In this document: positions 7,700 through 13,848 of the stretch, piece after piece | Numbering within the stretch: position 1 is the first letter of the stretch | Layout: every line of letters begins with the position of its first letter | DNA from: Caryophanales bacterium UBA3668 | GTDB taxonomy: Bacteria > Bacillota_I > Bacilli_A > RFN20 > CAG-826 | Assembly: GCA_002373085.1 (NCBI GenBank) | Contig: DFJP01000003.1 | Coordinates: 1 to 14,001, forward strand | Direction of reading: 5' to 3' | Length of the DNA stretch: 14,001 bases | Made by a program: the position numbers and the translations under genes | Notes under the pieces: generated by a model | What the model was told of the DNA's origin: nothing | Databases searched by the model: none | What the model saw: only the letters and a program-made list of their open reading frames with translations

Positions 7700-8567
7700 T
7701 GCGATAGATTTATTTAGTCAATATCTCACTGTAGAAAAAGGATTATCACTAAACACTGTTAATTCATATTTAGATGACTTAAAAAGATTTTTCATGTACT
7801 TCAAAGATAAAAAAGAAGTTAGTGAATTATCTCCTTATGATTTAAATTCATTTGTGAATTATGAACTAAATTCTGGTTTAACAGTGCCAACTGCGTTAAG
7901 AAGATTATCTTCAATTAGAAGCTTTTATTCTTTCTTAAAGAAAGAAGGATATTACGAAGGAGAACTTCCAGAAGTTGATCCTCCAAAAAAACCAAAAGAG
8001 CTTCCTAATTGTCTATCTATAGAAGAGGTGGAATCGCTTTTAGAAGCACCAAACATGAAATCTCCAAGTGGAATTAGAGATAAAGCTATGCTTGAGTTAA
8101 TGTATGCGAGTGGACTTCGTGTTAGTGAACTTCTTAATCTAGAAAAAAGAAATGTAAATCTTAATAAAGGAATCATTACCATATTCGGTAAAGGCGCTAA
8201 AGAAAGAAAAGTTCCTATGGGAGACTTTGCTCTAGAATACGTTGTTAAATATTTAAACGAAGTAAGAGATTTATTCCATGGAAGAGATTCAAAATATCTT
8301 TTCTTAAATCGCCAAGGAAAGCCTCTTTCTAGAGTCTACTTCTTTAAACAAATAAGAAAATACGCTGAAAGCGTAGGAATTGAAACTCAAATATCTCCTC
8401 ATACATTAAGACACTGCTTTGCTACCCATATGTTAGAAGGAGGAGCAGAGTTAAGAGCAGTTCAAGAAATGCTAGGTCACACCAATATTGCAACCACTCA
8501 AATCTATACTCATATTTCAACAAAACGAATTATCAATGCATATGATTTGTTCATGAACAAAAAATAG
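7686..8567 (+). CDS. xerD: Tyrosine recombinase XerD
   Basis: Site-specific recombinase that, with XerC, resolves chromosome dimers at dif. An N-terminal SAM-like DNA-binding domain (about 1-95) is followed by the catalytic domain with Arg145 in ASGLRVSELL, Lys169 in FGKGAKERK, His239 and Arg242 in SPHTLRH, His265 in LGHTNI and the nucleophile Tyr274 in QIYTH. I chose the ATG at 7686 (293 residues) over the GTG at 7671, because GTGAGGT at 7671-7677 is a good ribosome binding site for 7686. The GTG would also give a 298-residue protein with an untypical MRSRK start. XerC and XerD are hard to separate by eye; the deoB gene next door, as in B. subtilis xerD(ripX)-drm, favours XerD. A likely dif site lies at 12355-12382. 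Confidence 0.92.
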   Translation: MEIIDAIDLFSQYLTVEKGLSLNTVNSYLDDLKRFFMYFKDKKEVSELSPYDLNSFVNYELNSGLTVPTALRRLSSIRSFYSFLKKEGYYEGELPEVDPPKKPKELPNCLSIEEVESLLEAPNMKSPSGIRDKAMLELMYASGLRVSELLNLEKRNVNLNKGIITIFGKGAKERKVPMGDFALEYVVKYLNEVRDLFHGRDSKYLFLNRQGKPLSRVYFFKQIRKYAESVGIETQISPHTLRHCFATHMLEGGAELRAVQEMLGHTNIATTQIYTHISTKRIINAYDLFMNKK

Positions 8568-8575
8568 TATAGAAT
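8546..8575 (+). promoter_or_regulatory. Candidate deoB promoter with 16-base palindrome on the -35
   Basis: TTGTTC (8547-8552) and TAGAAT (8570-8575), 17 bases apart, make a modest promoter in front of deoB. The -35 lies inside the perfect 16-base palindrome TTTGTTCATGAACAAA at 8546-8561, which also encodes the last residues of XerD. The palindrome leaves no room for an RNA hairpin loop, so a protein-binding operator is the more natural reading. It is not followed by a U-tract. Confidence 0.4.
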
Positions 8576-8602
8576 TATATTCGCTGAAAGGAGACATAAT
8601 AA

Positions 8603-9820
8603 ATGTCCTATCCATATAAAAGAATTTTTGTTATCGTTGCAGACTCTGCCGGTATTGGATATGAACCAGACGCTGATAAATTTTTCAACGCTGGTCATAC
8701 AGATGTTGGAAGTAATACATTTGTCCATATCGCAGAAAGAATGCCAAACGGTTTAAATATTCCAAACATGAATGCTATCGGTTTAGCCGATTTAGCAGAC
8801 ATTAGAGGAACTCATAAAGTTTCTCACCCACATTCTTACGTCGCTAGAGCTAGAGAGGTAAGTAATGGCAAAGATACCATGACCGGTCACTGGGAAATGA
8901 TGGGTATCAACACAAAAACACCATTTCAAACCTTTACTGACACTGGTTTCCCTCAAGAGTTAATTGATGAACTCGAAAAGAGAACAGGACACAAAGTTAT
9001 TGGTAACTGTGCTGCTAGTGGAACTCAAATCATCCAAGACTTAGGTGAAGAACAAATAAGAGATAATTCTCTTATTGTCTACACATCAAGCGACTCAGTT
9101 CTTCAAATTGCCGCTAGTGAAGAAGTGACAGGTTTACAGGAATTATATCGCTGCTGTGAAATTGCTAGAGAGATTTGTATGAAACCAGAATGGATGGTTG
9201 GTAGAGTTATTGCTCGTCCATATGTTGGTAGAACCAAAGAAACATTTAAAAGAACAAGCAATCGTCACGATTTAGCGCTTAAACCAACTCTTCCTACCGC
9301 AATGAATGTCCTTCAAGATAATGGTTTCATGACTAGCTGTGTTGGTAAGATCGGCGACATCTTTGATGGTTATGGAGTTGTTAAAACTCAAAAGACTGTT
9401 TCTAATGAAGATGGAATGGATAAAACCATTAAGGAATTAACAGATACTGATTTCACTGGTTTATGCTTTGCAAACCTTGTTGAATTCGATAGTGAATACG
9501 GCCATAGAAGAGATCCTATCGGTTATGGTGAAGCTCTTGAAAGATTTGATAAGAGAGTCGGAGAATTCATTTCCAAAATGCATGATGATGATTTATTAAT
9601 CATCACTGCAGACCACGGTAACGATCCAACTTGGCCAGGAACCGACCACACAAGAGAAAAGATTCCTCTACTCATGTATTCTCCATCCATTAAAAACGGT
9701 AGATACTTAGAAGAAAGAGATTGCTTCGGTGATATCGGCGCAACAGTATTAAAGAATTTCGGTCTTAAATTACCAAATAATTTAGTAGGAAAAGCAATAG
9801 ACGAAGTGCTTGCTAAATAA
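8603..9820 (+). CDS. deoB: Phosphopentomutase
   Basis: Interconverts ribose 1-phosphate or deoxyribose 1-phosphate with the 5-phosphates, linking nucleoside breakdown to the pentose phosphate pathway; a two-metal enzyme of the alkaline phosphatase superfamily. The 405 residues fit the family. Visible motifs: metal-binding VADSAGIGYEPDA near residues 12-24, DVGSNT, the phosphorylated-threonine region NGKDTMTGHWEMMG at 88-101, VGRVIARPYVG, the DSEYGHRRDP segment and the metal site IITADHGNDPTWPGTDHTRE. The start is fixed by GAAAGGAG at 8586-8593, nine bases before the ATG. It follows xerD by 35 bases, as in B. subtilis; no purine nucleoside phosphorylase gene follows. It shares its terminator with the converging transporter genes. 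Confidence 0.96.
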   Translation: MSYPYKRIFVIVADSAGIGYEPDADKFFNAGHTDVGSNTFVHIAERMPNGLNIPNMNAIGLADLADIRGTHKVSHPHSYVARAREVSNGKDTMTGHWEMMGINTKTPFQTFTDTGFPQELIDELEKRTGHKVIGNCAASGTQIIQDLGEEQIRDNSLIVYTSSDSVLQIAASEEVTGLQELYRCCEIAREICMKPEWMVGRVIARPYVGRTKETFKRTSNRHDLALKPTLPTAMNVLQDNGFMTSCVGKIGDIFDGYGVVKTQKTVSNEDGMDKTIKELTDTDFTGLCFANLVEFDSEYGHRRDPIGYGEALERFDKRVGEFISKMHDDDLLIITADHGNDPTWPGTDHTREKIPLLMYSPSIKNGRYLEERDCFGDIGATVLKNFGLKLPNNLVGKAIDEVLAK

Positions 9821-9835
9821 TTAGTTATTTAAAAG

Positions 9836-9873
9836 AAAAACCCAACACGTTATTATTCAGCGGTTGGGTTTTT
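9836..9873. terminator. Bidirectional terminator between deoB and the transporter operon
   Basis: AAAAACCCAAC (9836-9846) and GTTGGGTTTTT (9863-9873) form a perfect 11-base-pair stem with a 16-base loop. T-runs follow on both strands, so it can end deoB transcription on the plus strand and the permease gene on the minus strand. The plus-side right arm encodes part of the C-terminal residues of the permease, whose stop codon is in the loop. Confidence 0.9.
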
Positions 9874-10629
9874 AATTTTGAGTAATCGTTTAATGATATG
9901 AATGATTAATGTTACTAACATCATTATTAGAATGGCGATAAATGAATACGCAAACGTTGATACTAATCCATCGCTTTGATCAGCGTAAGCGATGCTTATC
10001 GCACTTCCTAAGCCATAGAAGTCGCTACTAGAAGTAAGAACTTCTGCCATAATTTCGATTTTAAATGATAAAGCAAAGCTTGATGTTAGTCCAACAGCAA
10101 TATATGGCATACTAAGCGGTAATAAAACTCTGAAGTTATTCGCAAATGCATTAGGGCTATCGATTCTCATTGAATTTCTAATTTCGACATCGACATTTTG
10201 ATATCCACTTACTGTTGCCTCATATACCATCGGGAAGACAATAACCATTACGATATAAATAGAAGCATTTTTAAATCCAACCAGTCTTAGTATTAAAAAT
10301 ACTAACGCTGCTGTAGGAATGCTCCTAAGCGCAATCATTGTTGGATTAAAAACATGTTTTAATTTTGTAAAATTTCCAACAACCATTCCTAGTAAAATAC
10401 CTAGAATCGAGGCAACGCCAAATCCAATGAGCATTCGGTATAAGGAGCCCCATATACATTTATATAGATATGGTTTACCGAATAACTCAAAGGACTTAAC
10501 TAGTACGCTTCCAGGATCAGGAAAAGTGTATATACTTTGTCCAGTTACTAGGAATAGTATGTACCAAATTAAGAATAGTAAGCCAACGCCTACTACAGTT
10601 AAAAAGTATTTATTGGAAATAAGCTTCAT
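9853..10629 (-). CDS. ABC transporter permease, SsuC/TauC-like
   Basis: Membrane subunit of an ABC importer of the nitrate/sulfonate/taurine class (BPD_transp_1 fold). It has 258 residues with hydrophobic segments at about 9-28, 64-86, 102-118, 122-138, 170-195 and 223-247. FPDPGSVL near residue 36 and RSIPTAAL at 102-109 are typical of this class. The cytoplasmic loop that should dock the ATPase is at about 149-172. It keeps LLPLSMPYI, but the usual Glu-Ala-Ala...Gly pattern is replaced by RNSMRIDSPN. The start overlaps the end of the lipoprotein gene by 20 bases, so translation is probably coupled; no clear ribosome binding site is seen. No ATPase gene is next to it. The substrate cannot be told from sequence. 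Confidence 0.88.
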   Translation of the reverse strand: MKLISNKYFLTVVGVGLLFLIWYILFLVTGQSIYTFPDPGSVLVKSFELFGKPYLYKCIWGSLYRMLIGFGVASILGILLGMVVGNFTKLKHVFNPTMIALRSIPTAALVFLILRLVGFKNASIYIVMVIVFPMVYEATVSGYQNVDVEIRNSMRIDSPNAFANNFRVLLPLSMPYIAVGLTSSFALSFKIEIMAEVLTSSSDFYGLGSAISIAYADQSDGLVSTFAYSFIAILIMMLVTLIIHIIKRLLKIKNPTAE

Positions 10630-11560
10630 CTGTGATTGTTAATCCGGAATTTAAAATGTTATTGATGAAATAATTAATGTCAGTCTTATAATCAAAGGCT
10701 TTACGGAATCCTAAGCCAAGTCCATTATAGTCTTTCATACAATTATAAATGACAGTGGAATTAAATTTAAATTTTTGAGCTTGTTCTTCTGGTTCACCCA
10801 CAAGTTTTAATGTCTCAACAATCTCATTTGGATTAGAGACTGCTTTAGCAATATCATCTTCTAATAAAGATAAGAAGTTATTGATTTTAGCCTTATCAGT
10901 GTTTTTGTTGACAAAAACAGATGCTTGATAAATAGCTTTGCAATCATCAAGTGTTTTAAAGACATCCGCCGCTCTTTCAACTACATTAGCGGTTTTACCT
11001 AAGTTAGTGATAAGTGGTTCTGCTGCAAAAACATAATCAAGATTTACAGTAGTGGTTTCATCTACAGGATAAGTACCAGTGCTTAAGCTTGGTCCAACTT
11101 TGCTATCATCAGCGGCAGTATATGTTTCTAAGCCCTTATTACCATATAAATAATTAAATACTGCTCCAGGAATATCATTTGGTTGGAAATAAAGGACTTT
11201 GTCTCCTTCGTTTAACACTCCATCAGAGTCATTTCCAGTAGCCACTAAAGCAAAGTTACCAAAGGTAACTGTAGCTGCTAAAGCATAATTAACTTTAGCT
11301 TTGGTGATTTTAGTTAATCCACCTTTTGTTGGTGCAATGATAACATCATAATCATTGGTGTGGAATTGTGGGAGCAATTCAGTTGCTGGATTATCAACGG
11401 TTGTTAATCCTTTTACAAATTTATATAAGGCAACTGCAGGAGCTCCTTTTGGTGAGATGATTTTTAAGTCAACATCTCTTAGACTCGGATTTGCCTCAAC
11501 TTTGTTACAACCCGCTAAGGCGATAACTGTAAGAAGAGATAAAAAATTTATTTTTTTCAT
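10610..11560 (-). CDS. ABC transporter substrate-binding lipoprotein, SsuA/NrtA-like
   Basis: Membrane-anchored solute receptor for the permease gene that follows. The N-terminus MKKINFLSLLTVIALAGC is a lipoprotein signal with lipobox LAGC and lipidated Cys18. The remaining part of 316 residues looks like a type 2 periplasmic binding protein: ISPKGAPAVALYKFVKG, then YDVIIAPTKGGLTKI and a late VFVNKNTDKAKINNFLSLLE. It fits the broad nitrate/sulfonate/thiamine-precursor binding group, but the specificity is unknown. GAGGT (plus strand 11569-11573) is a ribosome binding site eight bases before the ATG. The promoter lies in the 65-base divergent region shared with the Crp/Fnr-type regulator, and the CRP-like palindrome there is placed for activation. 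Confidence 0.88.
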   Translation of the reverse strand: MKKINFLSLLTVIALAGCNKVEANPSLRDVDLKIISPKGAPAVALYKFVKGLTTVDNPATELLPQFHTNDYDVIIAPTKGGLTKITKAKVNYALAATVTFGNFALVATGNDSDGVLNEGDKVLYFQPNDIPGAVFNYLYGNKGLETYTAADDSKVGPSLSTGTYPVDETTTVNLDYVFAAEPLITNLGKTANVVERAADVFKTLDDCKAIYQASVFVNKNTDKAKINNFLSLLEDDIAKAVSNPNEIVETLKLVGEPEEQAQKFKFNSTVIYNCMKDYNGLGLGFRKAFDYKTDINYFINNILNSGLTITDEAYFQ

Positions 11561-11574
11561 TATTATTGACCTCG

Positions 11575-11603
11575 TTGCTATTCTATAGGAATAAAAGTAT
11601 AAT
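11575..11603 (+). promoter_or_regulatory. Promoter of the Crp/Fnr-type regulator gene
   Basis: TTGCTA at 11575-11580 and a perfect TATAAT at 11598-11603 are spaced by 17 bases. The predicted start is near 11610, inside the palindrome at 11608-11621. The leader would be about 16 bases long and has no Shine-Dalgarno sequence before the ATG at 11626. Confidence 0.68.
11580..11585 (-). promoter_or_regulatory. Candidate -10 box of the transporter operon
   Basis: On the minus strand TAGAAT (five of six consensus bases) gives a predicted start near 11573, right at the ribosome binding site of the lipoprotein gene. The -35 position (about 11603-11608) is poor, which would fit a promoter that needs an activator. 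It overlaps the -35 box of the regulator gene, so the two promoters cannot easily be occupied together. Confidence 0.45.
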
Positions 11604-11607
11604 AAAT

Positions 11608-11621
11608 GTGATTTAAATCAC
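11608..11621. promoter_or_regulatory. CRP/FNR-type palindromic operator
   Basis: GTGATTTAAATCAC is a perfect 14-base palindrome. With the T before it, it reads TGTGA-N6-TCAC, the spacing and half-site of E. coli CRP sites, mismatching only at the last outer base. Its centre is about 4 bases downstream of the predicted start of the regulator gene and about 41.5 bases upstream of the predicted start of the transporter operon. The first position suits repression, the second class II activation. Confidence 0.7.
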
Positions 11622-11625
11622 GAAT

Positions 11626-12213
11626 ATGGACAAAATTAGCAAATTTATTGTAAAAAATAGTGGAATCAGCTTCGAAGAATTTACCGCCAAGAAAAATCAG
11701 ACTCTCTTTTTTGAAGGGGATGAGTGCAAAAAGATTGGACTAATAATTTCTGGCAAAGTATCAATCATCTCTTATTTTTCGGATGGACAAGAAGTAATCT
11801 ATAACGAAATTGAAAAAGGACAAATGTTTGGTAACAACCTCATTTTCAGTAGCGAACCTTTTTACCGTGGAGATGTAGTCGCTACAGAAGAGTCGATTAT
11901 TTATTACATCAGCAAGGAAGAACTCCTTAAAGCGCTAACATTCGACAAAGAATTTTTAGAACTCTATCTCAAACAGCAATCTGACTTTAGCAAAAAGTTA
12001 AATTTCAAAATCAAATTATTGACGATAAATAATGCTAGAGAGCGTGTTTTGTATTATCTTACATTTAATAAGAAAAAAGTATCGTATAAATCTGTCACAA
12101 AGCTCGCAAAAGAATTATATTTAACACGTGAATCTTTAAGCAGAACTCTCTACAAAATGGAAAGAAACGGCGAAATAGCAATAGTAGACAAAGAGATCAC
12201 ATTACTCTCCTAA
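11626..12213 (+). CDS. Crp/Fnr-family transcriptional regulator
   Basis: Short regulator of 195 residues (about 220-230 is common). An N-terminal cyclic-nucleotide-binding-type beta barrel covers about 15-105 with LIISGKVSIISYFSDGQEV and GQMFGNN. A long dimer helix follows (about 106-137), then a winged helix-turn-helix at about 150-192. The recognition helix LTRESLSRTL has Arg168, Glu169 and Arg173 at the spacing of CRP Arg180, Glu181 and Arg185, the residues that read TGTGA half-sites. There is no FNR-type cysteine cluster (one Cys, at 34), and the Arg-based cAMP pocket is not recognisable, so the signal is unknown. It is transcribed away from the transporter genes across a palindrome matching its predicted specificity, pointing to autorepression and control of the transporter. 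A terminator follows at 12265. Confidence 0.9.
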   Translation: MDKISKFIVKNSGISFEEFTAKKNQTLFFEGDECKKIGLIISGKVSIISYFSDGQEVIYNEIEKGQMFGNNLIFSSEPFYRGDVVATEESIIYYISKEELLKALTFDKEFLELYLKQQSDFSKKLNFKIKLLTINNARERVLYYLTFNKKKVSYKSVTKLAKELYLTRESLSRTLYKMERNGEIAIVDKEITLLS

Positions 12214-12222
12214 AATAGAAAT

Positions 12223-12304
12223 TAGTAGTTTTTTAGTAGGTGGATAAAAGTACTAAATGTGGATAAAGTCTGGTGAATAAGCCAGATTTTTTAATTGTGG
12301 ATAT
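12223..12304 (+). other. Cluster of three DnaA-box-like motifs with TAGTAG repeats
   Basis: On the plus strand GGTGGATAA (12239-12247), TGTGGATAA (12258-12266) and TGTGGATAT (12296-12304) are one perfect and two one-mismatch copies of the DnaA box, given as TGTGGATAA. All have the same orientation, and their starts are 19 and 38 bases apart. TAGTAG occurs at 12223-12228 and 12234-12239 before the first box, resembling DnaA-trio elements. The cluster lies in a convergent intergenic region about 50 bases from the likely dif site, so a replication origin is unlikely. Confidence 0.45.
12265..12292 (+). terminator. Rho-independent terminator of the regulator gene
   Basis: AAAGTCTGG (12265-12273) pairs with CCAGATTTT (12282-12290) through nine pairs including one G-T wobble, with a short loop, followed by more T. 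It lies 51 bases after the regulator stop, and its start overlaps the end of the perfect DnaA-like box. Confidence 0.82.
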
Positions 12305-12354
12305 TATAAATGTTACGAGTTTTTATTTGATTAATTCGTTCTTTTCTACTATTT

Positions 12355-12382
12355 GGTTAACATAATGGACATTATGCGAAGT
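12355..12382 (-). other. dif: Probable dif site (XerC/XerD recombination site)
   Basis: Read on the minus strand, the 28 bases split into an 11-base XerC-type arm ACTTCGCATAA, a 6-base centre TGTCCA and an 11-base XerD-type arm TTATGTTAACC. From memory of the reference sites, the XerD arm matches E. coli dif and B. subtilis dif at 9 of 11 positions each. The XerC arm matches each at 8 of 11. The inner bases CATAAT and ATTATG are exact inverted repeats, as expected. The site lies in a convergent intergenic region between two opposite-facing terminators, with mostly plus-strand genes to the left and minus-strand genes to the right, as expected at the replication terminus. XerD is encoded about 4 kb away. 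Confidence 0.85.
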
Positions 12383-12391
12383 AATATATAA

Positions 12392-12430
12392 AGAAAATAA
12401 AAAGGATGTTGATACAGAAATCATCATCCT
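12392..12430 (-). terminator. Rho-independent terminator of the yqeH-yhbY-nadD operon
   Basis: On the minus strand, AGGATGATGAT (plus 12420-12430) pairs with ATCAACATCCT (plus 12403-12413), 11 positions with one mismatch and a 6-base loop, followed by a T-rich run (plus 12392-12402). It lies just after the nadD-yqeK stop and before the dif site. Confidence 0.8.
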
Positions 12431-12454
12431 GGTTAGTTTATAAAGATTCGGTTT

Positions 12455-13558
12455 TTATTTAAGGTAATATTTTAAACAAGCTTTTGTGAACTTGTTTTGA
12501 TAATCGACTTCTTTGTCTTTGAAAAATTCGACATTAGCTTTAAGTACTGTGATAAATCCATCAGTTATACTACATTTCATAGCGTTAATGTATTCTGATG
12601 AATCATATCCACGTCCTGGTTCGATCTTGTCTGCAGCGTACACAATCTTCGCTACATCAGACATCCTTTTATTGCCTGTTGTATGGAATTCAATAGCCTT
12701 TAAAATTGTTTTATCAGTGATTTCAAATACTTCTTTTGCCTTTTTAACGCCTAAAACTTGATGCCAAACAACTGGAGATATATCAATATAGTCCTTGTAT
12801 TCAGTTTCAATAATAGCCTTGTCTCTTTCATAAGCTTCAGGTCTATTATCTTTAGCAATGTCATGCAATAAAGCCGCTATAAGAGCCTTTTTAGCGTATT
12901 TAAAGTTATTTGCTTTAGCGATTTCGTATGCTAATTTAGCAACTCTAATAACATGTTCGTGTCTTTTTTGGTTTCCAGGAACAGTTATTTTGTCCATAAA
13001 GTATAATTCGTTGTCGATAATGTAATTTATTACAGAATCAGGAGTTTCTAATGATTTTAGGGTGCGAATATCAGACGAACTTATATCATTAATTTTGCCT
13101 GGAATACGGATCATATGATATTTTCTTTGGTTTTCACCACAATTTTCCTCGTTTAAACGCCCAAAATAGACTATTTGAGCGAGTTTAGCGAGTTCTTCGG
13201 ATTCTTTCCAAAGATGGAAGCTATTTGCTTGATCTTCGCCGATTAAAAGGAATATCTCATCATTTGGATATTTTTCCTTGAAATGTCTTACTGTATCAAT
13301 TGAATAAGCATATTCATTTGGGTTTTTATCAATCTCATATGTAGAAATTGAGAACCTAGATGCATATTTGCTTTCACTAATAGCGAGTTTAAGCATGTTG
13401 ATTTTATGCTCTGGAGAAATAGATTCGTTCTTCCAAACTGCAACTCGAGCAGGAATGAATATTACATTCGCATCAAAAAAAGCGGCGGCTCTTTCCGCCA
13501 TATTCATATGACCATAATGAACTGGATCGAAAGCACCACCGAATAAAATTATTCTCAT
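12455..13558 (-). CDS. nadD: NadD-YqeK fusion: nicotinate-nucleotide adenylyltransferase with HD hydrolase domain
   Basis: One frame of 367 residues joins two enzymes. Residues 1-190 are NadD, which makes deamido-NAD from nicotinate mononucleotide and ATP: the nucleotidyltransferase motif GGAFDPVHYGHMNMAE (7-22), LLIGEDQ (104-110) and ISSSDIR (159-165). Residues from about 191 are an HD domain of YqeK type, a family known to hydrolyse diadenosine tetraphosphate. Its likely metal ligands are His202, His232-Asp233 in ALLHDIAKD, His266, His292 in FHTTG and Asp310 in AADKIEPGR. In B. subtilis these are two adjacent genes; fusions are known to me from Mollicutes. The start overlaps the yhbY stop as ATGA. 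The canonical PPHK near residue 41 reads AVWK here, so substrate contacts may differ slightly. Confidence 0.92.
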   Translation of the reverse strand: MRIILFGGAFDPVHYGHMNMAERAAAFFDANVIFIPARVAVWKNESISPEHKINMLKLAISESKYASRFSISTYEIDKNPNEYAYSIDTVRHFKEKYPNDEIFLLIGEDQANSFHLWKESEELAKLAQIVYFGRLNEENCGENQRKYHMIRIPGKINDISSSDIRTLKSLETPDSVINYIIDNELYFMDKITVPGNQKRHEHVIRVAKLAYEIAKANNFKYAKKALIAALLHDIAKDNRPEAYERDKAIIETEYKDYIDISPVVWHQVLGVKKAKEVFEITDKTILKAIEFHTTGNKRMSDVAKIVYAADKIEPGRGYDSSEYINAMKCSITDGFITVLKANVEFFKDKEVDYQNKFTKACLKYYLK

Positions 13559-13845
13559 TTTAATTTAATTTTTGGATTTTCTTTATTCCTACGGAATAAA
13601 ATAATAACTCTTCCTACTACCGATACTACATCAGCGTGAAGTCTACTAGATAAGTCTAAAGTTAACTCCATAACTGGAGTAGCCGCACTTTTAAGGACTT
13701 CTACTCTAATGAGTTCTCTAGCTTCTAATGCTTTATCAAGCATCGTGATTAAAGAATCGGTAATTTCACTTTTACCGACTTGATATTTTGTCTTATCGCT
13801 TACGATAAGGGCTTTTAATTGTTTCTTTTGTTCTTTTGTAATCAT
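13555..13845 (-). CDS. yhbY: RNA-binding protein YhbY/YqeI (CRM domain)
   Basis: Small CRM-domain RNA-binding protein linked to assembly of the large ribosomal subunit. The 96 residues match the family length. Key features are the GKSEITDSLITMLDKALEARELIRVEVL segment, which holds the GxxG-like RNA-binding loop in a degenerate form (VGKSEI), and the C-terminal VVSVVGRVIILFRRN. The gene starts three bases after the yqeH stop and its TGA overlaps the nadD ATG, so yqeH, yhbY and nadD-yqeK form one operon. The order is as in B. subtilis, but aroE is absent between yqeH and yhbY. Confidence 0.92.
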   Translation of the reverse strand: MITKEQKKQLKALIVSDKTKYQVGKSEITDSLITMLDKALEARELIRVEVLKSAATPVMELTLDLSSRLHADVVSVVGRVIILFRRNKENPKIKLK

Positions 13846-13848
13846 TTT

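Noticed and set aside
10319..10642. Plus-strand frame of 107 codons
   Set aside because: It lies antisense within the permease gene, whose minus-strand frame has a recognisable fold; no ribosome binding site or family resemblance.
11561..11625. Riboswitch before the transporter operon
   Set aside because: Only 65 bases separate the two divergent genes and the predicted leader is about 13 bases, too short for an RNA sensor.
12214..12454. Replication origin based on DnaA boxes, TAGTAG repeats and AT-rich DNA
   Set aside because: Genes converge on this gap instead of diverging, a dif-like site lies in it, and no dnaA, dnaN or rpmH is near. A terminus is better supported.
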